A stretch of 64,000 nt of DNA from Actinomadura nitritigenes (lineage in GTDB: Bacteria; Actinomycetota; Actinomycetes; Streptosporangiales; Streptosporangiaceae): the NCBI RefSeq assembly GCF_017573545.1, contig NZ_JAGEOK010000036.1, forward strand, positions 1 to 64,000, read 5' to 3'. Below the pieces are notes generated by a model that saw nothing but the letters and a program-made list of their open reading frames with translations, did no database searches and was not told where the DNA came from. Of the stretch, positions 32,662 to 41,475 are shown in pieces. Position numbers and translations under genes: made by a program. Positions within the stretch are counted from its first letter, which is position 1. Each line of letters starts with the position of its first letter.

Positions 32662-33015
32662 TCAGGACATGATGCAGAACGGGTGCCCTTCGGGGTCGGT
32701 CAGGACGGTCCACTCGTCCGCGCCGGGCTGGAAGTCGGGCTTGGCCGCGCCCAGCGCCTCGAACCGCCGGGTCGCCTCGTCGACGTCGGCGACCCTGAAG
32801 TCCAGGTGCGCGTGCTTGCCGGCGTCCGGCCAGCCGGGGCCCTTGTAGCCGTCGACGCGCTGGAAGGCGAGCTGGACGGGGCCGTCGCCGAGGTAGGCGC
32901 CGTCGTCGTCGCTCTGGGTGATCTCCCAGCCGGTCAGGTGCCGGTAGAACTCGGCGAGCGCCTTGGGGTCGGCGCAGTCGAGGATGATCGTGGTGAGTTC
33001 CGTGCGGACGGTCAT
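32662..33015 (-). CDS. VOC/glyoxalase-fold protein
   Basis: This 117-residue protein has the paired beta-alpha-beta-beta-beta modules of the VOC superfamily: LTTIILDCADPKALAEFYRH, LTGWEITQSDDDGAYLGDGP, then HAHLDFRVADVDEATRRFEA and the ending WTVLTDPEGHPFCIM. This form is common among uncharacterised actinobacterial dioxygenase-like or antibiotic-resistance-like proteins. His and Glu metal ligands are plausible but not certain. It is divergent from the AraC regulator at 33132. Confidence 0.85.
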   Translation of the reverse strand: MTVRTELTTIILDCADPKALAEFYRHLTGWEITQSDDDGAYLGDGPVQLAFQRVDGYKGPGWPDAGKHAHLDFRVADVDEATRRFEALGAAKPDFQPGADEWTVLTDPEGHPFCIMS

Positions 33016-33131
33016 GTCGGTGGCTCCTTGGTGTCGTCGCCTTGCCCGCTCAGCATCCGTCCCGGGGCGCCGCCGGGTCTTGAAGATCCTTGCGGGCCGT
33101 TCCGTCGTACCGGCGGCGTAGCGTCCGCGGT

Positions 33132-33962
33132 GTGCTGTCAGCCGTGACCCTCGCCGCCCGGCCGCAGTTCGCCGTCACGTCGGTGGACTGCCGCTCCGAC
33201 CACGTCCGGTGGTCGGAGCCGGAGGCGCACCGGGACCACCGCATGGTGCTCGTCCGGCGGGGCAGGTTCCGCAGGTGGGCCGACGGGGCCGCCGCCGACC
33301 TGGACCCGACGGTCGGCTACCTGGGCGCGCCGGGCGCCGAGGAACGGTTCGCGCACCCGGCCGGCGGCGACGCCTGCACCTCGGTGAGCTTCACGCCGTG
33401 GCTCGGAGAGGAACTCACGGACAGGCCGACGGGGCACGGGACGACGGTGTACGTGGACGCGCGCGTCGACCTCGCCCACCGTCGCCTGCTCGCCGCCGCA
33501 GAGGCCGGCGATGACATCGACTACGCGATGGTGGAGGAGTTGCTCCGCCTCGTCGCGGCGGCGATGGGACGGCCGGCCGAGCGGCCGGGCCCCGCCGACC
33601 GGACGCTGGTCGCCGCGGCCCGTGAGGCGATCATCGCGGGGGCGCCGGAGGCGGCGGCGCTGTGCTCGCTGGCCCGGCTCCTGGACGTCTCGCCGTACCG
33701 GCTGAGCCGGGCGTTCTCGCGGGACATGGGGGTGCCGCTGACCCGCTACCGCAACCGGGTCCGGGTCGGCCGGGCCATGGACCGGCTGGCGCAGGGCGAA
33801 TCCCGCCTCGCCGACCTGGCCGCCGACCTCGGCTTCGCCGACCAGGCGCACCTGGCCCGCACCGTCCGCGAGCACCTCGGCCGCACGCCGACCGCGCTGC
33901 GTAGGCTGCTCGCCGCCGGTCCCGCGGACGCGGGGCCGGGCGCGGCCGGCGGGCCGGAATAA
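33132..33962 (+). CDS. AraC-family transcriptional regulator
   Basis: This 276-residue protein has an N-terminal cupin-like sensing region (residues 1-110, HRDHRMVLVRRGRFRRWADG). The C-terminal double helix-turn-helix reads LARLLDVSPYRLSRAFSRDM and, in the second motif, SRLADLAADLGFADQAHLAR then TVREHLGRTPTALRRLL. GTG 33132 is 9 nt after TAGCGT with no ribosome-binding site, suggesting leaderless translation. It is divergent from a VOC gene (117-nt gap), which may be its target. Confidence 0.88.
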   Translation: MLSAVTLAARPQFAVTSVDCRSDHVRWSEPEAHRDHRMVLVRRGRFRRWADGAAADLDPTVGYLGAPGAEERFAHPAGGDACTSVSFTPWLGEELTDRPTGHGTTVYVDARVDLAHRRLLAAAEAGDDIDYAMVEELLRLVAAAMGRPAERPGPADRTLVAAAREAIIAGAPEAAALCSLARLLDVSPYRLSRAFSRDMGVPLTRYRNRVRVGRAMDRLAQGESRLADLAADLGFADQAHLARTVREHLGRTPTALRRLLAAGPADAGPGAAGGPE

Positions 33963-34053
33963 AACGCGCCCCTCCCTCGGTGTAATGGTGATTACAGCGA
34001 TGACGGCCAGGCCGGCCGGGCCGCGGTCCGGCGCAGGGAGGGAACGGGAGCCG

Positions 34054-34950
34054 ATGAGCCTTCGCCAGTACGAGTACGCCCTGGCCGTCGCCGAGGAGGG
34101 CTCGGTGACGGCGGCGGCGGAGCTGCTGCACGTCGCCCAGCCGTCGGTGTCCCAGCAGATTCGCGGCCTGGAGCGGGAACTCGGCGTGCAGCTGTTCGCC
34201 CGCACGCCGACCGGACTGGTGCCCACCGTCGTCGGCCGCGCGTTCCTGCGGGAGGCGGAGGTCGCGGTGACCGCCGCGCGGCGGGCGCGGGCGACGGCGC
34301 GGGCCGGCGCCGGAGAGCTCGCCGGTGAGCTGGTGGTCGCCGCGCAGATGGGCTTCGGCACGCGGCAGCTGCCGGGCGCGCTGGGGGCGCTGCGCCGCCG
34401 CTTCCCGCGGCTGGAGGTCACCGTCTTCGAGGAGCCGAGCTCCGCCGAGCTGGACCGGCTGTGCCGCCGCGGCGTGCTGGACCTCGCGTTGATGGCGGCG
34501 TGCGACCAGAGCCCCGCCCACGCCCACCGCCTCGGCGACGAGGAGTTCGTCGTGGTGCTGGGCGCCGGGCACTCCCGCCTCGCCGCGGACCGGGTCGGGC
34601 TGCGCGAGCTGGAGGGGGAGCCGTGGGTGCGGTTCGACCGCGACAGCGCGCTCGACGCCGTGCTGCTGGACGTGCTGCGCCGCCACGACCTGTCCCCGGC
34701 CACGGCCGCCCGCGTGTCCCAGACGGCGACGGCCGTGCGCTGGGCCGCGCACGGGCTGGGGGTGACGCTCGTCCCGGCCTCCGCGGTCCCGCCGGGGCAC
34801 GAGCACCTCGTCCGCCCGGTGGCCCCGGCCGTCACCCAGCCCGTCATCGCCGTCGTCCGGCAGGACGCGGGCCCGGCGGAGACGGCCCTGCTCGACCTCC
34901 TGCGGCAGGAGACCTGGTCGGCGCCCGCCTCCCTCCCGGCGGTGCGCTGA
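34054..34950 (+). CDS. LysR-family transcriptional regulator
   Basis: This 298-residue protein starts MSLRQYEYALAVAEEGSVTA and has the LysR helix-turn-helix (LLHVAQPSVSQQIRGLEREL, GVQLFARTPTGLVPT). The effector domain follows (residues 88-295: GELVVAAQMGFGTRQLPGAL). ATG 34054 has GGGAG upstream; a longer frame from 33985 is unlikely. It is convergent with the SDR gene at 35038, and no divergent target gene is seen. Confidence 0.92.
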   Translation: MSLRQYEYALAVAEEGSVTAAAELLHVAQPSVSQQIRGLERELGVQLFARTPTGLVPTVVGRAFLREAEVAVTAARRARATARAGAGELAGELVVAAQMGFGTRQLPGALGALRRRFPRLEVTVFEEPSSAELDRLCRRGVLDLALMAACDQSPAHAHRLGDEEFVVVLGAGHSRLAADRVGLRELEGEPWVRFDRDSALDAVLLDVLRRHDLSPATAARVSQTATAVRWAAHGLGVTLVPASAVPPGHEHLVRPVAPAVTQPVIAVVRQDAGPAETALLDLLRQETWSAPASLPAVR

Positions 34951-35037
34951 CGGCCGAGAAGGGGGCGGGCGCCGCCGGATCCTGTCCGCCGGGCGTCCGG
35001 GTCGCGGTGCGTCCGGTCGGTGAGGCCGCGGCCGGCG

Positions 35038-35805
35038 TCAGCCCCGGGGGAACTCGCCGCCGTCCACGAAGAGGTTGCTCCCGGTCAGCCAGCTCGCCCG
35101 GCCGGACACGAGGAACAGCACCGCCTGCGCGATGTCGTCGGGCTCGCCGTCGCGTCCCAGCGGGGTGGTGGCGGTGGCGCCCGTCCCCGCGTCCAGGCGC
35201 GCCCACTGCTCCCGCGTCGCCTCGCCGCCGGGGGTGGCGACCCTGCCGGGACTCACGGTGTTGACCCGGATCCCGAACGGGGCCAGCTCCGCGGCCAGTC
35301 CCCGGCTGTAGTTCTCCAGCGCCGCCTTCGCCGCCGTGTAATGCAGGAACGGCCCGAACGGCGTGAGGACGGCGGCCGAGGAGACGTGCACGATCGTTCC
35401 CGAACGCCGTTCCCGCATCCCCGGGACGAGCAGCGAGTCCAGCCGCACCGACGCGAGGTAGTTCAGCTCCAGCGCCTCCTGCCACTCCTCGTCGGGAATG
35501 GCCGAGGCATTCTTGAACGGCTGCGCCCCGCCCGCGTTGTGAACCAGGACGTCCACCCCGCCGAGCCTTTCCTGCGCGGCCGCGGCGAGCGCCTCCGCTC
35601 CGGCCCTCGTCCGCACGTCGGCCTCCACGAATGCGGCCCCCTCCGGCACCGTGGCCGTCGCCGACCTCGCGGTCGTGAGCACCTCGGCGCCCGCGTCCAG
35701 GAACCGGCGCACGACGGCCGCGCCGATCCCGCGAGAGCCGCCCGTGACCAGGGCCCGCTTTCCCGCGAGTTCCCGCGTTATCGCTTCGGTCTCCATCGTG
35801 GTCAT
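35038..35805 (-). CDS. SDR-family oxidoreductase
   Basis: This 255-residue short-chain dehydrogenase has T-G-G-S-R-G-I-G (RALVTGGSRGIGAAVVRRFL), VLVHNAGGAQPF, Ser in HVSSAAVLTPFG and Y-T-A-A-K. RVNTVSPGRVATPGG and FVDGGEFPRG complete the fold. It probably reduces a ketone with NADPH; no substrate can be named. The start is ATG 35805 with AAAGGA upstream. It stands alone between LysR (convergent) and an empty region. Confidence 0.9.
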   Translation of the reverse strand: MTTMETEAITRELAGKRALVTGGSRGIGAAVVRRFLDAGAEVLTTARSATATVPEGAAFVEADVRTRAGAEALAAAAQERLGGVDVLVHNAGGAQPFKNASAIPDEEWQEALELNYLASVRLDSLLVPGMRERRSGTIVHVSSAAVLTPFGPFLHYTAAKAALENYSRGLAAELAPFGIRVNTVSPGRVATPGGEATREQWARLDAGTGATATTPLGRDGEPDDIAQAVLFLVSGRASWLTGSNLFVDGGEFPRG

Positions 35806-36214
35806 GCCAATGGTCCTTTCGATGGCTTTCGGCTCGCTCGACGGAAAGAGAAGCGATGCGCGCAGGTCGCGGAAATCGCGGTGAGCACGTCGCCCCGTCG
35901 AGCCGTTTCACGGTATGGCCGGAAAGGAACGAGAGGCAAAGACGAAATGACAGCAGAGGCTATAGGGGATTCCTATGGGCGTCCCGGCCGCGCCGCCAGA
36001 CGACGCGGCCGCCGCGCGCAGAGCCCGGGGCCGGCGGTTCGTCCGAGGGTGCTCGGGCTCCGCCGTCAGGGGGGTCTGCGGGCTGGGGGCGCCTGATTTT
36101 AGCTGACTTCGAACTTGTGTTCGATATCTGCCGCATGGTTCTGGGTAGGCTCCCTGCGGAGAGTGGTGGTCGGCGGACGCAGTGTCAACAGGCGGGAGAG
36201 GGAAGGTGATCGGG
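35806..36214. other. Intergenic region, no gene seen
   Basis: A patch around 35925-35975 and another around 36095-36145 are less GC-rich and may hold promoters for the divergent neighbours. Open frames here have no recognisable domain. Confidence 0.35.
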
Positions 36215-36346
36215 ATGAGCAAGCCTCACCGTCGCTGGAACTGGCGGCAGGTCGCGGCCTTCGCCGCCCTCGGGCGTTTCGCGCTCGAGGCCGTGCGGAT
36301 CGCCTGGGAATGGCTGAACGACGACGGTCCGGGCCCGTCCCTCTGA
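36215..36346 (+). CDS. Hypothetical small protein, 43 aa
   Basis: The frame encodes MSKPHRRWNWRQVAAFAALG then RFALEAVRIAWEWLNDDG and stops. It is basic at the start, amphipathic in the middle and rich in Trp, with GAGGGAAGG upstream as a possible ribosome-binding site. No family is recognised. It could be a small membrane-associated peptide or a chance frame. Confidence 0.35.
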   Translation: MSKPHRRWNWRQVAAFAALGRFALEAVRIAWEWLNDDGPGPSL

Positions 36347-36464
36347 CGGGGGCCGGCGCGCGGATGGCGGACCATCGGCATGGCCGCCTTCCGGATGCGC
36401 ACGCCGAGGCCGCACAGGCCGCGGGGGTGGACGCCGCCTCCGACGACGGCTGAGACTGACGAGG

Positions 36465-36863
36465 GTGCGACTCGAACTGATCACCATCGTCGTGGACGAC
36501 TACGACCGGGCCATCGCGTACTTCACCGGGGCGCTGGGGTTCGACCTGGTCGAGGACTCGCCCTCGCTGACCAACGACGGGCGTCCGAAGCGGTGGGTCG
36601 TCGTCCGGCCGCCGGGGGCCGAGACCGGTGTGCTGCTCGCCCGCGCGGACGGCCCGCGCCAGGCCCGAGCCGTCGGGGACCAGGTCGCCGGGCGGGTGGG
36701 CTTCTTCCTGCGCGTCGACGACTTCGACGCCGCCTACGAGCGGATGGCGGCCGCGGGCGTCGAGTTCGTCACCGCGCCTCGCAGCGAGCCCTACGGGCGG
36801 GTCGCGGTGTTCCTCGACATCGCCGGGAACCGCTGGGACCTGCTCGGCCCTTCGGACGGCTGA
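36465..36863 (+). CDS. VOC/glyoxalase-fold protein
   Basis: This 132-residue protein begins MRLELITIVVDDYDRAIAYF and follows the VOC pattern: TGALGFDLVEDSPSL, RWVVVRPPGAETGVLLARAD, VGFFLRVDDFDAAYERMAAA, and the ending VAVFLDIAGNRWDLLGPSD. Members include fosfomycin/bleomycin resistance proteins and extradiol dioxygenase-like enzymes; no specific function can be given. It starts at GTG 36465. A strong terminator (36921-36951) follows between it and the convergent satP gene. Confidence 0.87.
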   Translation: MRLELITIVVDDYDRAIAYFTGALGFDLVEDSPSLTNDGRPKRWVVVRPPGAETGVLLARADGPRQARAVGDQVAGRVGFFLRVDDFDAAYERMAAAGVEFVTAPRSEPYGRVAVFLDIAGNRWDLLGPSDG

Positions 36864-36920
36864 CGAGGACGGCCGACGAGGACGGGGGTCACCCTCGAGC
36901 GGGCATGGCCGGGCATGGGC

Positions 36921-36951
36921 GAGGCCCCTCGCGGAGTGCGCGAGGGGCCTC
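36921..36951. terminator. Bidirectional terminator-like hairpin
   Basis: GAGGCCCCTCGCG (36921-36933) pairs perfectly with CGCGAGGGGCCTC (36939-36951) around a 5-nt loop. It lies between the convergent VOC and acetate-transporter genes. There is no U-tract, as is usual in actinomycetes. Confidence 0.85.
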
Positions 36952-36966
36952 CGAGGCCAGGACGGG

Positions 36967-37587
36967 TCAGGGACGGGTGGGGGTGAGGTTGAACATCGGC
37001 TTGCCGACGAAGAGCGCCGTGCGGCCGAGCATGCCGTTGATGACGCCCGCGGCGGAGGTGTACCAGGCGACCAGGGCGGTGATCACCCCGAGGTAGCCGC
37101 CGATCTTGATCGTCGTCTCGTTGGTGGAGAAGTTCCCGATGAACAGGAGGATCTCGGTGATCTCCAGGGTGAGGAAGACGCCGAAGACCGCGAGGTTCAC
37201 CTGAGTGCTCCACAGGAGCATGTACGTGTTGAAGATCGCGAAGGCCAGCAGGATCCAGCCGAGGTCGTTCGCGACCTGGTCGGCGTTGCCCTCCTTGGCG
37301 ACGAGCAGGATGTAGAGGCCGAGGCCGATCCAGAAGCCGCCGTACGAGGAGAAGGCGGTCGAACCGAACACGTTGCGGTTGCGGAACTCCCACATGCCGG
37401 CCAGGAGCTGGACGAGGCCGCCGTAGCCGAGCGCGTAGCCGAGCCAGGCGTCGGTGCCGTCCGTCCACTGGGCGTTCTTGGCGGAGAGAAGGAACGTGGT
37501 GAGGGCGAACGCGGCCAGCCCGAGCGGGGCGGGATCGGCGGCCGCGGGCGGGGTCTGAGGAGTGGACTCTTGCTCGACGTAGGTCAT
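36967..37587 (-). CDS. satP: GPR1/FUN34/YaaH-family acetate/succinate transporter
   Basis: This 206-residue protein has six hydrophobic spans. The family signature N/D-P-A-P-L-G-L (ADPAPLGLAAFALTTFLLS) precedes the first span, and YGGLVQLLAGMWEFRNRNVF and STAFSSYGGFWIGLG are diagnostic of SatP/YaaH proteins, which move acetate or succinate with protons. I chose ATG 37587 with GAGGAGG upstream; a longer frame exists but its extra residues look artefactual. It is convergent with the VOC gene and separated by a terminator. Confidence 0.93.
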   Translation of the reverse strand: MTYVEQESTPQTPPAAADPAPLGLAAFALTTFLLSAKNAQWTDGTDAWLGYALGYGGLVQLLAGMWEFRNRNVFGSTAFSSYGGFWIGLGLYILLVAKEGNADQVANDLGWILLAFAIFNTYMLLWSTQVNLAVFGVFLTLEITEILLFIGNFSTNETTIKIGGYLGVITALVAWYTSAAGVINGMLGRTALFVGKPMFNLTPTRP

Positions 37588-38014
37588 GTTGCCTCCTCGC
37601 TGGAGTCCCCACGTCGCGGCTTGCTCGGGAGCAGGCGGGGATGGACGAGGGAACGCGGGAACAGACGTTCGGAAAGGCCGCACCGGCGGAGCAGGGACTC
37701 GCCATGCCGCATGCTGGTCCGACCTCACCGTCATGCCGTGCATCTGGCGCGAGGTTGGACGCGCGTCAGATGCGCCCAGTAACTGCGGAGACCCGTAGTG
37801 TCGCTGGCCTCGAGGCGATCATAACTCCGCATGTGTCTCAGGTCACTGTCCTGTTTCACGTCGCTTCACCAAAGAATCGCCAGAAGATGACGGACCCCCG
37901 CCGCCCGATGCGGCGTTCGGGCGGCCATGCGCTGAACATCGCGGAACATCGGTGGTCGTGGCGGTTCGCGGGGTGTTGCCTGCCTTCGACTGACCCCGGG
38001 GAAGGGACGGCGGG
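37588..38014. other. Divergent intergenic region satP / peptidoglycan enzyme
   Basis: No gene was found. Apart from the inverted repeat at 37740-37773, the part 37800-37890 is less GC-rich and probably promoter-bearing. GAACATCG occurs twice near 37935-37955. Confidence 0.4.
37740..37773. other. 12-bp inverted repeat in the satP upstream region
   Basis: GCATCTGGCGCG (37740-37751) and CGCGTCAGATGC (37762-37773) pair at 11 of 12 positions around a 10-nt spacer, about 150 nt upstream of satP. It could be an operator, since each arm sits on roughly one helical face, or a hairpin. Confidence 0.6.
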
Positions 38015-38848
38015 ATGAGCGTGTTCGGTGTCGACTACGCGTGGGGACGCCCGGGTGCGTCCGCGCTGCGCAAGGCGGGGGCGGTCTTCGTCTGCCGCTA
38101 CCTCTCGCACGACACGATCGGCAAGAACCTGACGGCCGCCGAGGCGCGCGAGCTGTCCGCGGCCGGCCTGTGGCTGGTCGTCGTGTGGGAGAGCACGGCG
38201 TCGCGGGCGCTCTCGGGGCGGGACGGCGGCGCCGCCGACGCGCGGGACGCCGCGGCCCAGGCGAAGGCCTGCGGGATGCCCGCGGACCGGCCGGTCTACT
38301 TCGCGGTCGACTTCGACGCGACGCCGGAGCAGCAGGCGGCGATCAACGCCTACGCGGACGGCGCGGCGTCCGTCCTCGGGCGCGGGCGGGTGGGCCTGTA
38401 CGGCGGGTACTGGCCGGTCAAGCGGGCCTTCGACGCCAAGAAGATCACCTTCGGGTGGCAGACGTACGCGTGGTCGGGCGGCAACTGGGACTCTCGCGCG
38501 CAGCTCCGGCAGTACTCGAACGACCACCGGATCAACGGGGTGGGGGTCGACTACGACCGGGCCGTCCACGACGACTACGGGCAGTGGAAGGCGGGCGGCG
38601 TCTCCGCACCGCACGCCCCCGCGTGGCCCGGCCGGTACATCACGCAGCCGCCCGTCATGCGCGGCGACGACGTGCGGACGTGGCAGGCGCGGATGCGGGC
38701 GCGGGGCTGGTCCATCGCGGCGGACGGCGCCTACGGCCCCGCGTCGGAGGCGGTGTGCCGGTCGTTCCAGGCCGAGAAGGGGCTCGGCGTGGACGGGGTC
38801 GTCGGCCCGGCGACCTGGAGGGCCGCGTGGGAGTCGCCGGTCACCTGA
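38015..38848 (+). CDS. DUF1906 glycoside-hydrolase-like protein with peptidoglycan-binding domain
   Basis: This 277-residue protein has two domains. Residues 1-195 match DUF1906 (GVDYAWGRPGASALRKAGAV, VCRYLSHD, DRPVYFAVDFDATPEQQAAI, GLYGGYWPVKRAFD), a TIM-barrel related to GH25-type lysozymes. Residues 205-275 are a PG_binding_1 repeat (VMRGDDVRTWQARMRARGW, ICPD-free, then VCRSFQAEKGLGVDGVVGPA). No signal peptide is present, so secretion route and target are unclear; wall hydrolysis is the natural guess. The stop overlaps the convergent kinase gene by 8 nt. Confidence 0.88.
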   Translation: MSVFGVDYAWGRPGASALRKAGAVFVCRYLSHDTIGKNLTAAEARELSAAGLWLVVVWESTASRALSGRDGGAADARDAAAQAKACGMPADRPVYFAVDFDATPEQQAAINAYADGAASVLGRGRVGLYGGYWPVKRAFDAKKITFGWQTYAWSGGNWDSRAQLRQYSNDHRINGVGVDYDRAVHDDYGQWKAGGVSAPHAPAWPGRYITQPPVMRGDDVRTWQARMRARGWSIAADGAYGPASEAVCRSFQAEKGLGVDGVVGPATWRAAWESPVT

Positions 38849-40205
38849 CGGGCGGGGGCGGCTCGGGCGGGGGCGGCTCGGGAAGGGTGATGCGGACGGT
38901 CGTCCCGCCCGACGGGCGGGAGCGGAGTTCGGCGCGCCCGCCGTGGGCGGCGGCGATGGCCGCGACGATGGGCAGGCCCAGGCCGGTGCCGGTGCCGCCG
39001 TGCCCGGCGCGGTGGAAGCGCTCGAACGCGCGGGCCGCGTCCTCGGGCGCCATCCCGGGGCCCTCGTCGGCGACCTCGATGACGCCGGGCGCGAGCCGGA
39101 TCGTCGCGGGCGTCCCCGGCGGGGTGTGCGCGGCGACGTTGGCGAGGAGGTTCGCGAAGACCTGCCGGATGCGGGCCTCGTCGACGTCCGCCATGAGCTC
39201 GCCGGGCGCGTCGAGCCGGACGGGATGGCCGGGCGAGGCGGCGGTCGCGTCCGCCACCGCGTCCCTGGCCAGCGCGACGAGGTCGGTCGGCGCGGGCCGG
39301 ACGGCGGCCTCCCGGTCGAGGCGGGCGAGTTCGAGCAGGTCGGTGACCAGCCGGTTCATCCTTCCGGCCTCGTCCTCGATGCGGCGCATCGCGTCGGGCA
39401 GCTCGTCCGGGCCGAGGGCGCCGTGCCGGTACAGCTCGGCGTAGCCCTGGATGGTGGTCAGCGGGGTGCGCAGCTCGTGCGAGGCGTCGGCGGCGAACGC
39501 GCGGACGCGGGCCTCGGAGCGGCTGCGGGCCCAGAACGCCTGCTCGATCCGGTCGAGCATGACGTTGATGGCGGTGGCGAGCCGGGCGGTCTCGGTGCGG
39601 TGGCCGGGGCCGGGCATGCGGGCGCGCAGGTCGCCGCCCGCGGTGATCGCCTGCGCGGTCGCGGCCATCCGGTCCAGCGGCAGCAGCCCGCGGTGGATCA
39701 GCCACCGGCCGAGCAGGGCGAGCAGGGCGAGCAGCAGCGCGCCGGTGGCGACCTCGGTGAGGACCAGGTTCCGGACGGCCGAGTGGATCTCGTCCAGCGG
39801 GGAGGCGACGACGACGGTGCCGTTGCGCCAGGGGCGGGCGACGGCGCGCAGCCCGGGCAGGGAGAACGGTTCGAGCGACCGCGCGCGGGCGGCGAGGCCG
39901 GCGGTGCCGAGGTGCTCGACCTCGCTGACCGCGTGGTCCGGCGCCGGCGCGTCCCCGCTGAGCACCCGCACCCGCCCGTTCGGCCCGACCGCCAGCACCA
40001 CGAACCGGGCCGGCGCCACGCCCTGCTCGGGCAGCCCCGGCCGGACCAGCCGCGCGACCGCCCGGTCGCGGGTGGCCTGGAGCTGCCCGTCCACCCGGTG
40101 CATCAGGTACCCGTGCAGGACGAGCGCGCTGACCAGCCCCATGACCGTCAGCCCGGCGAGGGTGACGGCGATCAGGCCGGCGAGCAGCCGGGCGTTGAGC
40201 GTCAT
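38841..40205 (-). CDS. Two-component sensor histidine kinase
   Basis: This 454-residue protein has TM1 at residues 7-30, an extracellular sensor (31-148), TM2 at 149-171 and HAMP at 172-224. The dimerisation/phosphoacceptor motif A-S-H-E-L-R-T-P-L puts the His near 243, and the ATPase has N-box NLLANVAAH, G1 EVADEGPGM and G2 GTGLGLPIV. Its ATG overlaps the regulator stop (ATGA), so the two are co-translated. The signal is unknown, and no adjacent target gene gives a clue. The C-terminus is Pro-rich. Confidence 0.94.
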   Translation of the reverse strand: MTLNARLLAGLIAVTLAGLTVMGLVSALVLHGYLMHRVDGQLQATRDRAVARLVRPGLPEQGVAPARFVVLAVGPNGRVRVLSGDAPAPDHAVSEVEHLGTAGLAARARSLEPFSLPGLRAVARPWRNGTVVVASPLDEIHSAVRNLVLTEVATGALLLALLALLGRWLIHRGLLPLDRMAATAQAITAGGDLRARMPGPGHRTETARLATAINVMLDRIEQAFWARSRSEARVRAFAADASHELRTPLTTIQGYAELYRHGALGPDELPDAMRRIEDEAGRMNRLVTDLLELARLDREAAVRPAPTDLVALARDAVADATAASPGHPVRLDAPGELMADVDEARIRQVFANLLANVAAHTPPGTPATIRLAPGVIEVADEGPGMAPEDAARAFERFHRAGHGGTGTGLGLPIVAAIAAAHGGRAELRSRPSGGTTVRITLPEPPPPEPPPPVR

Positions 40206-40876
40206 GGCCGCAGCGCGTACCCCACCCCGCGCTGGGTGTGGATGAGCGGCGTGCCCAGCGGGTCGAGCTTGCGCCGCAGGTAGCTGATGTAGGTCTCGAC
40301 GACCTGCGGGTTGCCGTGGTCCCAGCCCCAGACGCCCTCCAGCAGCTGGGCGCGCGACAGCACCATCCCGGCGTTGCGCATCAGGTGCGCGAGCAGCCGG
40401 AACTCCGTCGGGGACAGGTCCACCTCGACGCCGCCGCGGCGGACCGTCCACTGCCCCTCGTCGAGTTCCAGGTCGGCGACGCGCAGCACCCCGCCGGCGG
40501 GTGGCGCGGCCCGCCGCAGCACCGCCCGCACCCGGGCGATGAGCGCCTCGATCGAGAACGGCTTGGTGACGTAGTCGTCGCCGCCGAGGGTGAGCCCGGT
40601 GACGGTGTCGGACGGGGTGTCCCGCGCGGTCAGGAAGATCACCGGGACCTGGTCGCCGCCCGCGCGGAGCCGCCGGCACACCTCGAACCCGTCGAGGTCG
40701 GGGAGCATGACGTCCAGCAGGACGAGGTCGGGCCGCTCGCCGGCGGCCGCGCGCAGCGCGTCCTCCCCGGACGCGGCCGTTACGGTGGCGAAGCCGTGGA
40801 AGCGCAGCGCGACCTCGATGAGGTCGCGGATGTTGGCCTCGTCGTCCACGACGAGCACCCGTCGGTTCTCGCTCAT
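40202..40876 (-). CDS. OmpR-family response regulator
   Basis: This 224-residue regulator has a receiver domain (VLVVDDEANIRDLIEVALRF, phospho-acceptor Asp55 in LVLLDVMLP, conserved Lys in DDYVTKPFSIEALIAR). The winged-helix effector includes LSPTEFRLLAHLMRNAGMVL, VWGWDHGNPQVVETYISYLR and HTQRGVGYALRP. It is the partner of the kinase encoded immediately downstream. The start is ATG 40876 with GGGAG upstream. Confidence 0.95.
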   Translation of the reverse strand: MSENRRVLVVDDEANIRDLIEVALRFHGFATVTAASGEDALRAAAGERPDLVLLDVMLPDLDGFEVCRRLRAGGDQVPVIFLTARDTPSDTVTGLTLGGDDYVTKPFSIEALIARVRAVLRRAAPPAGGVLRVADLELDEGQWTVRRGGVEVDLSPTEFRLLAHLMRNAGMVLSRAQLLEGVWGWDHGNPQVVETYISYLRRKLDPLGTPLIHTQRGVGYALRP

Positions 40877-41030
40877 GCGCTCCCGCCGTCGGCCTCCGGC
40901 CGGGCACCGCGCCCGGCCGCCGTCCCTGCCCCGAAACTACCTTCCGCCGGCGCCTTCCCAGGCCGGAGCGCTCGCCCCGCCCGCGCGGCCCGGCCCGGCC
41001 GGCCCGCCCGGCCCGCCCGGCCCGTGAAGG

Positions 41031-41387
41031 TCAGAGCTTCGCGGCCCGGGCGAGCCAGCCGGCGAACAGGTCCGGGTCGATGTCGTCCAGGGTGCGCAGC
41101 TTCACGGACGCCATCCTGCGGCTGTTCGGTTCGAGCCGGCCGGACGGGTCGTCGACGTCCTGGCCGCGCCACAGCCCGAGCGTCACGTGGTTCGGGTACG
41201 CCTTCACGAAGCAGAGCGGGTCCCGGCCGGGCGCGCCGCCGCGGCTCCAGGTCGGCTGCCCGTGCCACAGCGCCGCGTCCAGGCCCGGCAGCGCCGCCCC
41301 GACCACTGCGGCCGCCTTCTCCGCGACGTCCCTGAGCTGCGCCGGGACGGCCTCCATGTACTCCTGCACGCTGGTGAACTTCGGCAT
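41031..41387 (-). CDS. DUF1801-family protein
   Basis: This 118-residue protein has the DUF1801/YdhG pattern: FTSVQEYMEAVPAQLRDVAE, LDAALWHGQPTWSRGG, DPLCFVKAYPNHVTLGLWRG and ASVKLRTLDDIDPDLFAGWL. The biochemical role is not established. It starts at ATG 41387 with GAGGAGA upstream. A terminator-like hairpin (41443-41464) separates it from the upstream secreted protein gene. Confidence 0.87.
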   Translation of the reverse strand: MPKFTSVQEYMEAVPAQLRDVAEKAAAVVGAALPGLDAALWHGQPTWSRGGAPGRDPLCFVKAYPNHVTLGLWRGQDVDDPSGRLEPNSRRMASVKLRTLDDIDPDLFAGWLARAAKL

Positions 41388-41442
41388 CGCGATCTCCTCT
41401 CGTCACCAACGCGTCGTCCGGCCCCGGCGCGGATCGACATCC

Positions 41443-41464
41443 TCCCCGGAACTTTTTCCGGGGA
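41443..41464. terminator. Terminator-like hairpin
   Basis: TCCCCGGAA-CTTT-TTCCGGGGA is a perfect 9-bp stem with a 4-nt loop, 11 nt beyond the stop of the minus-strand gene at 41476 and upstream of the DUF1801 gene. Confidence 0.8.
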
Positions 41465-41475
41465 GTTCTCAGGAG

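Noticed and set aside
37941..37960. Direct repeat GAACATCG as a phage attachment site or CRISPR seed
   Set aside because: Two short copies only, no integrase, tRNA or repeat-spacer pattern nearby.
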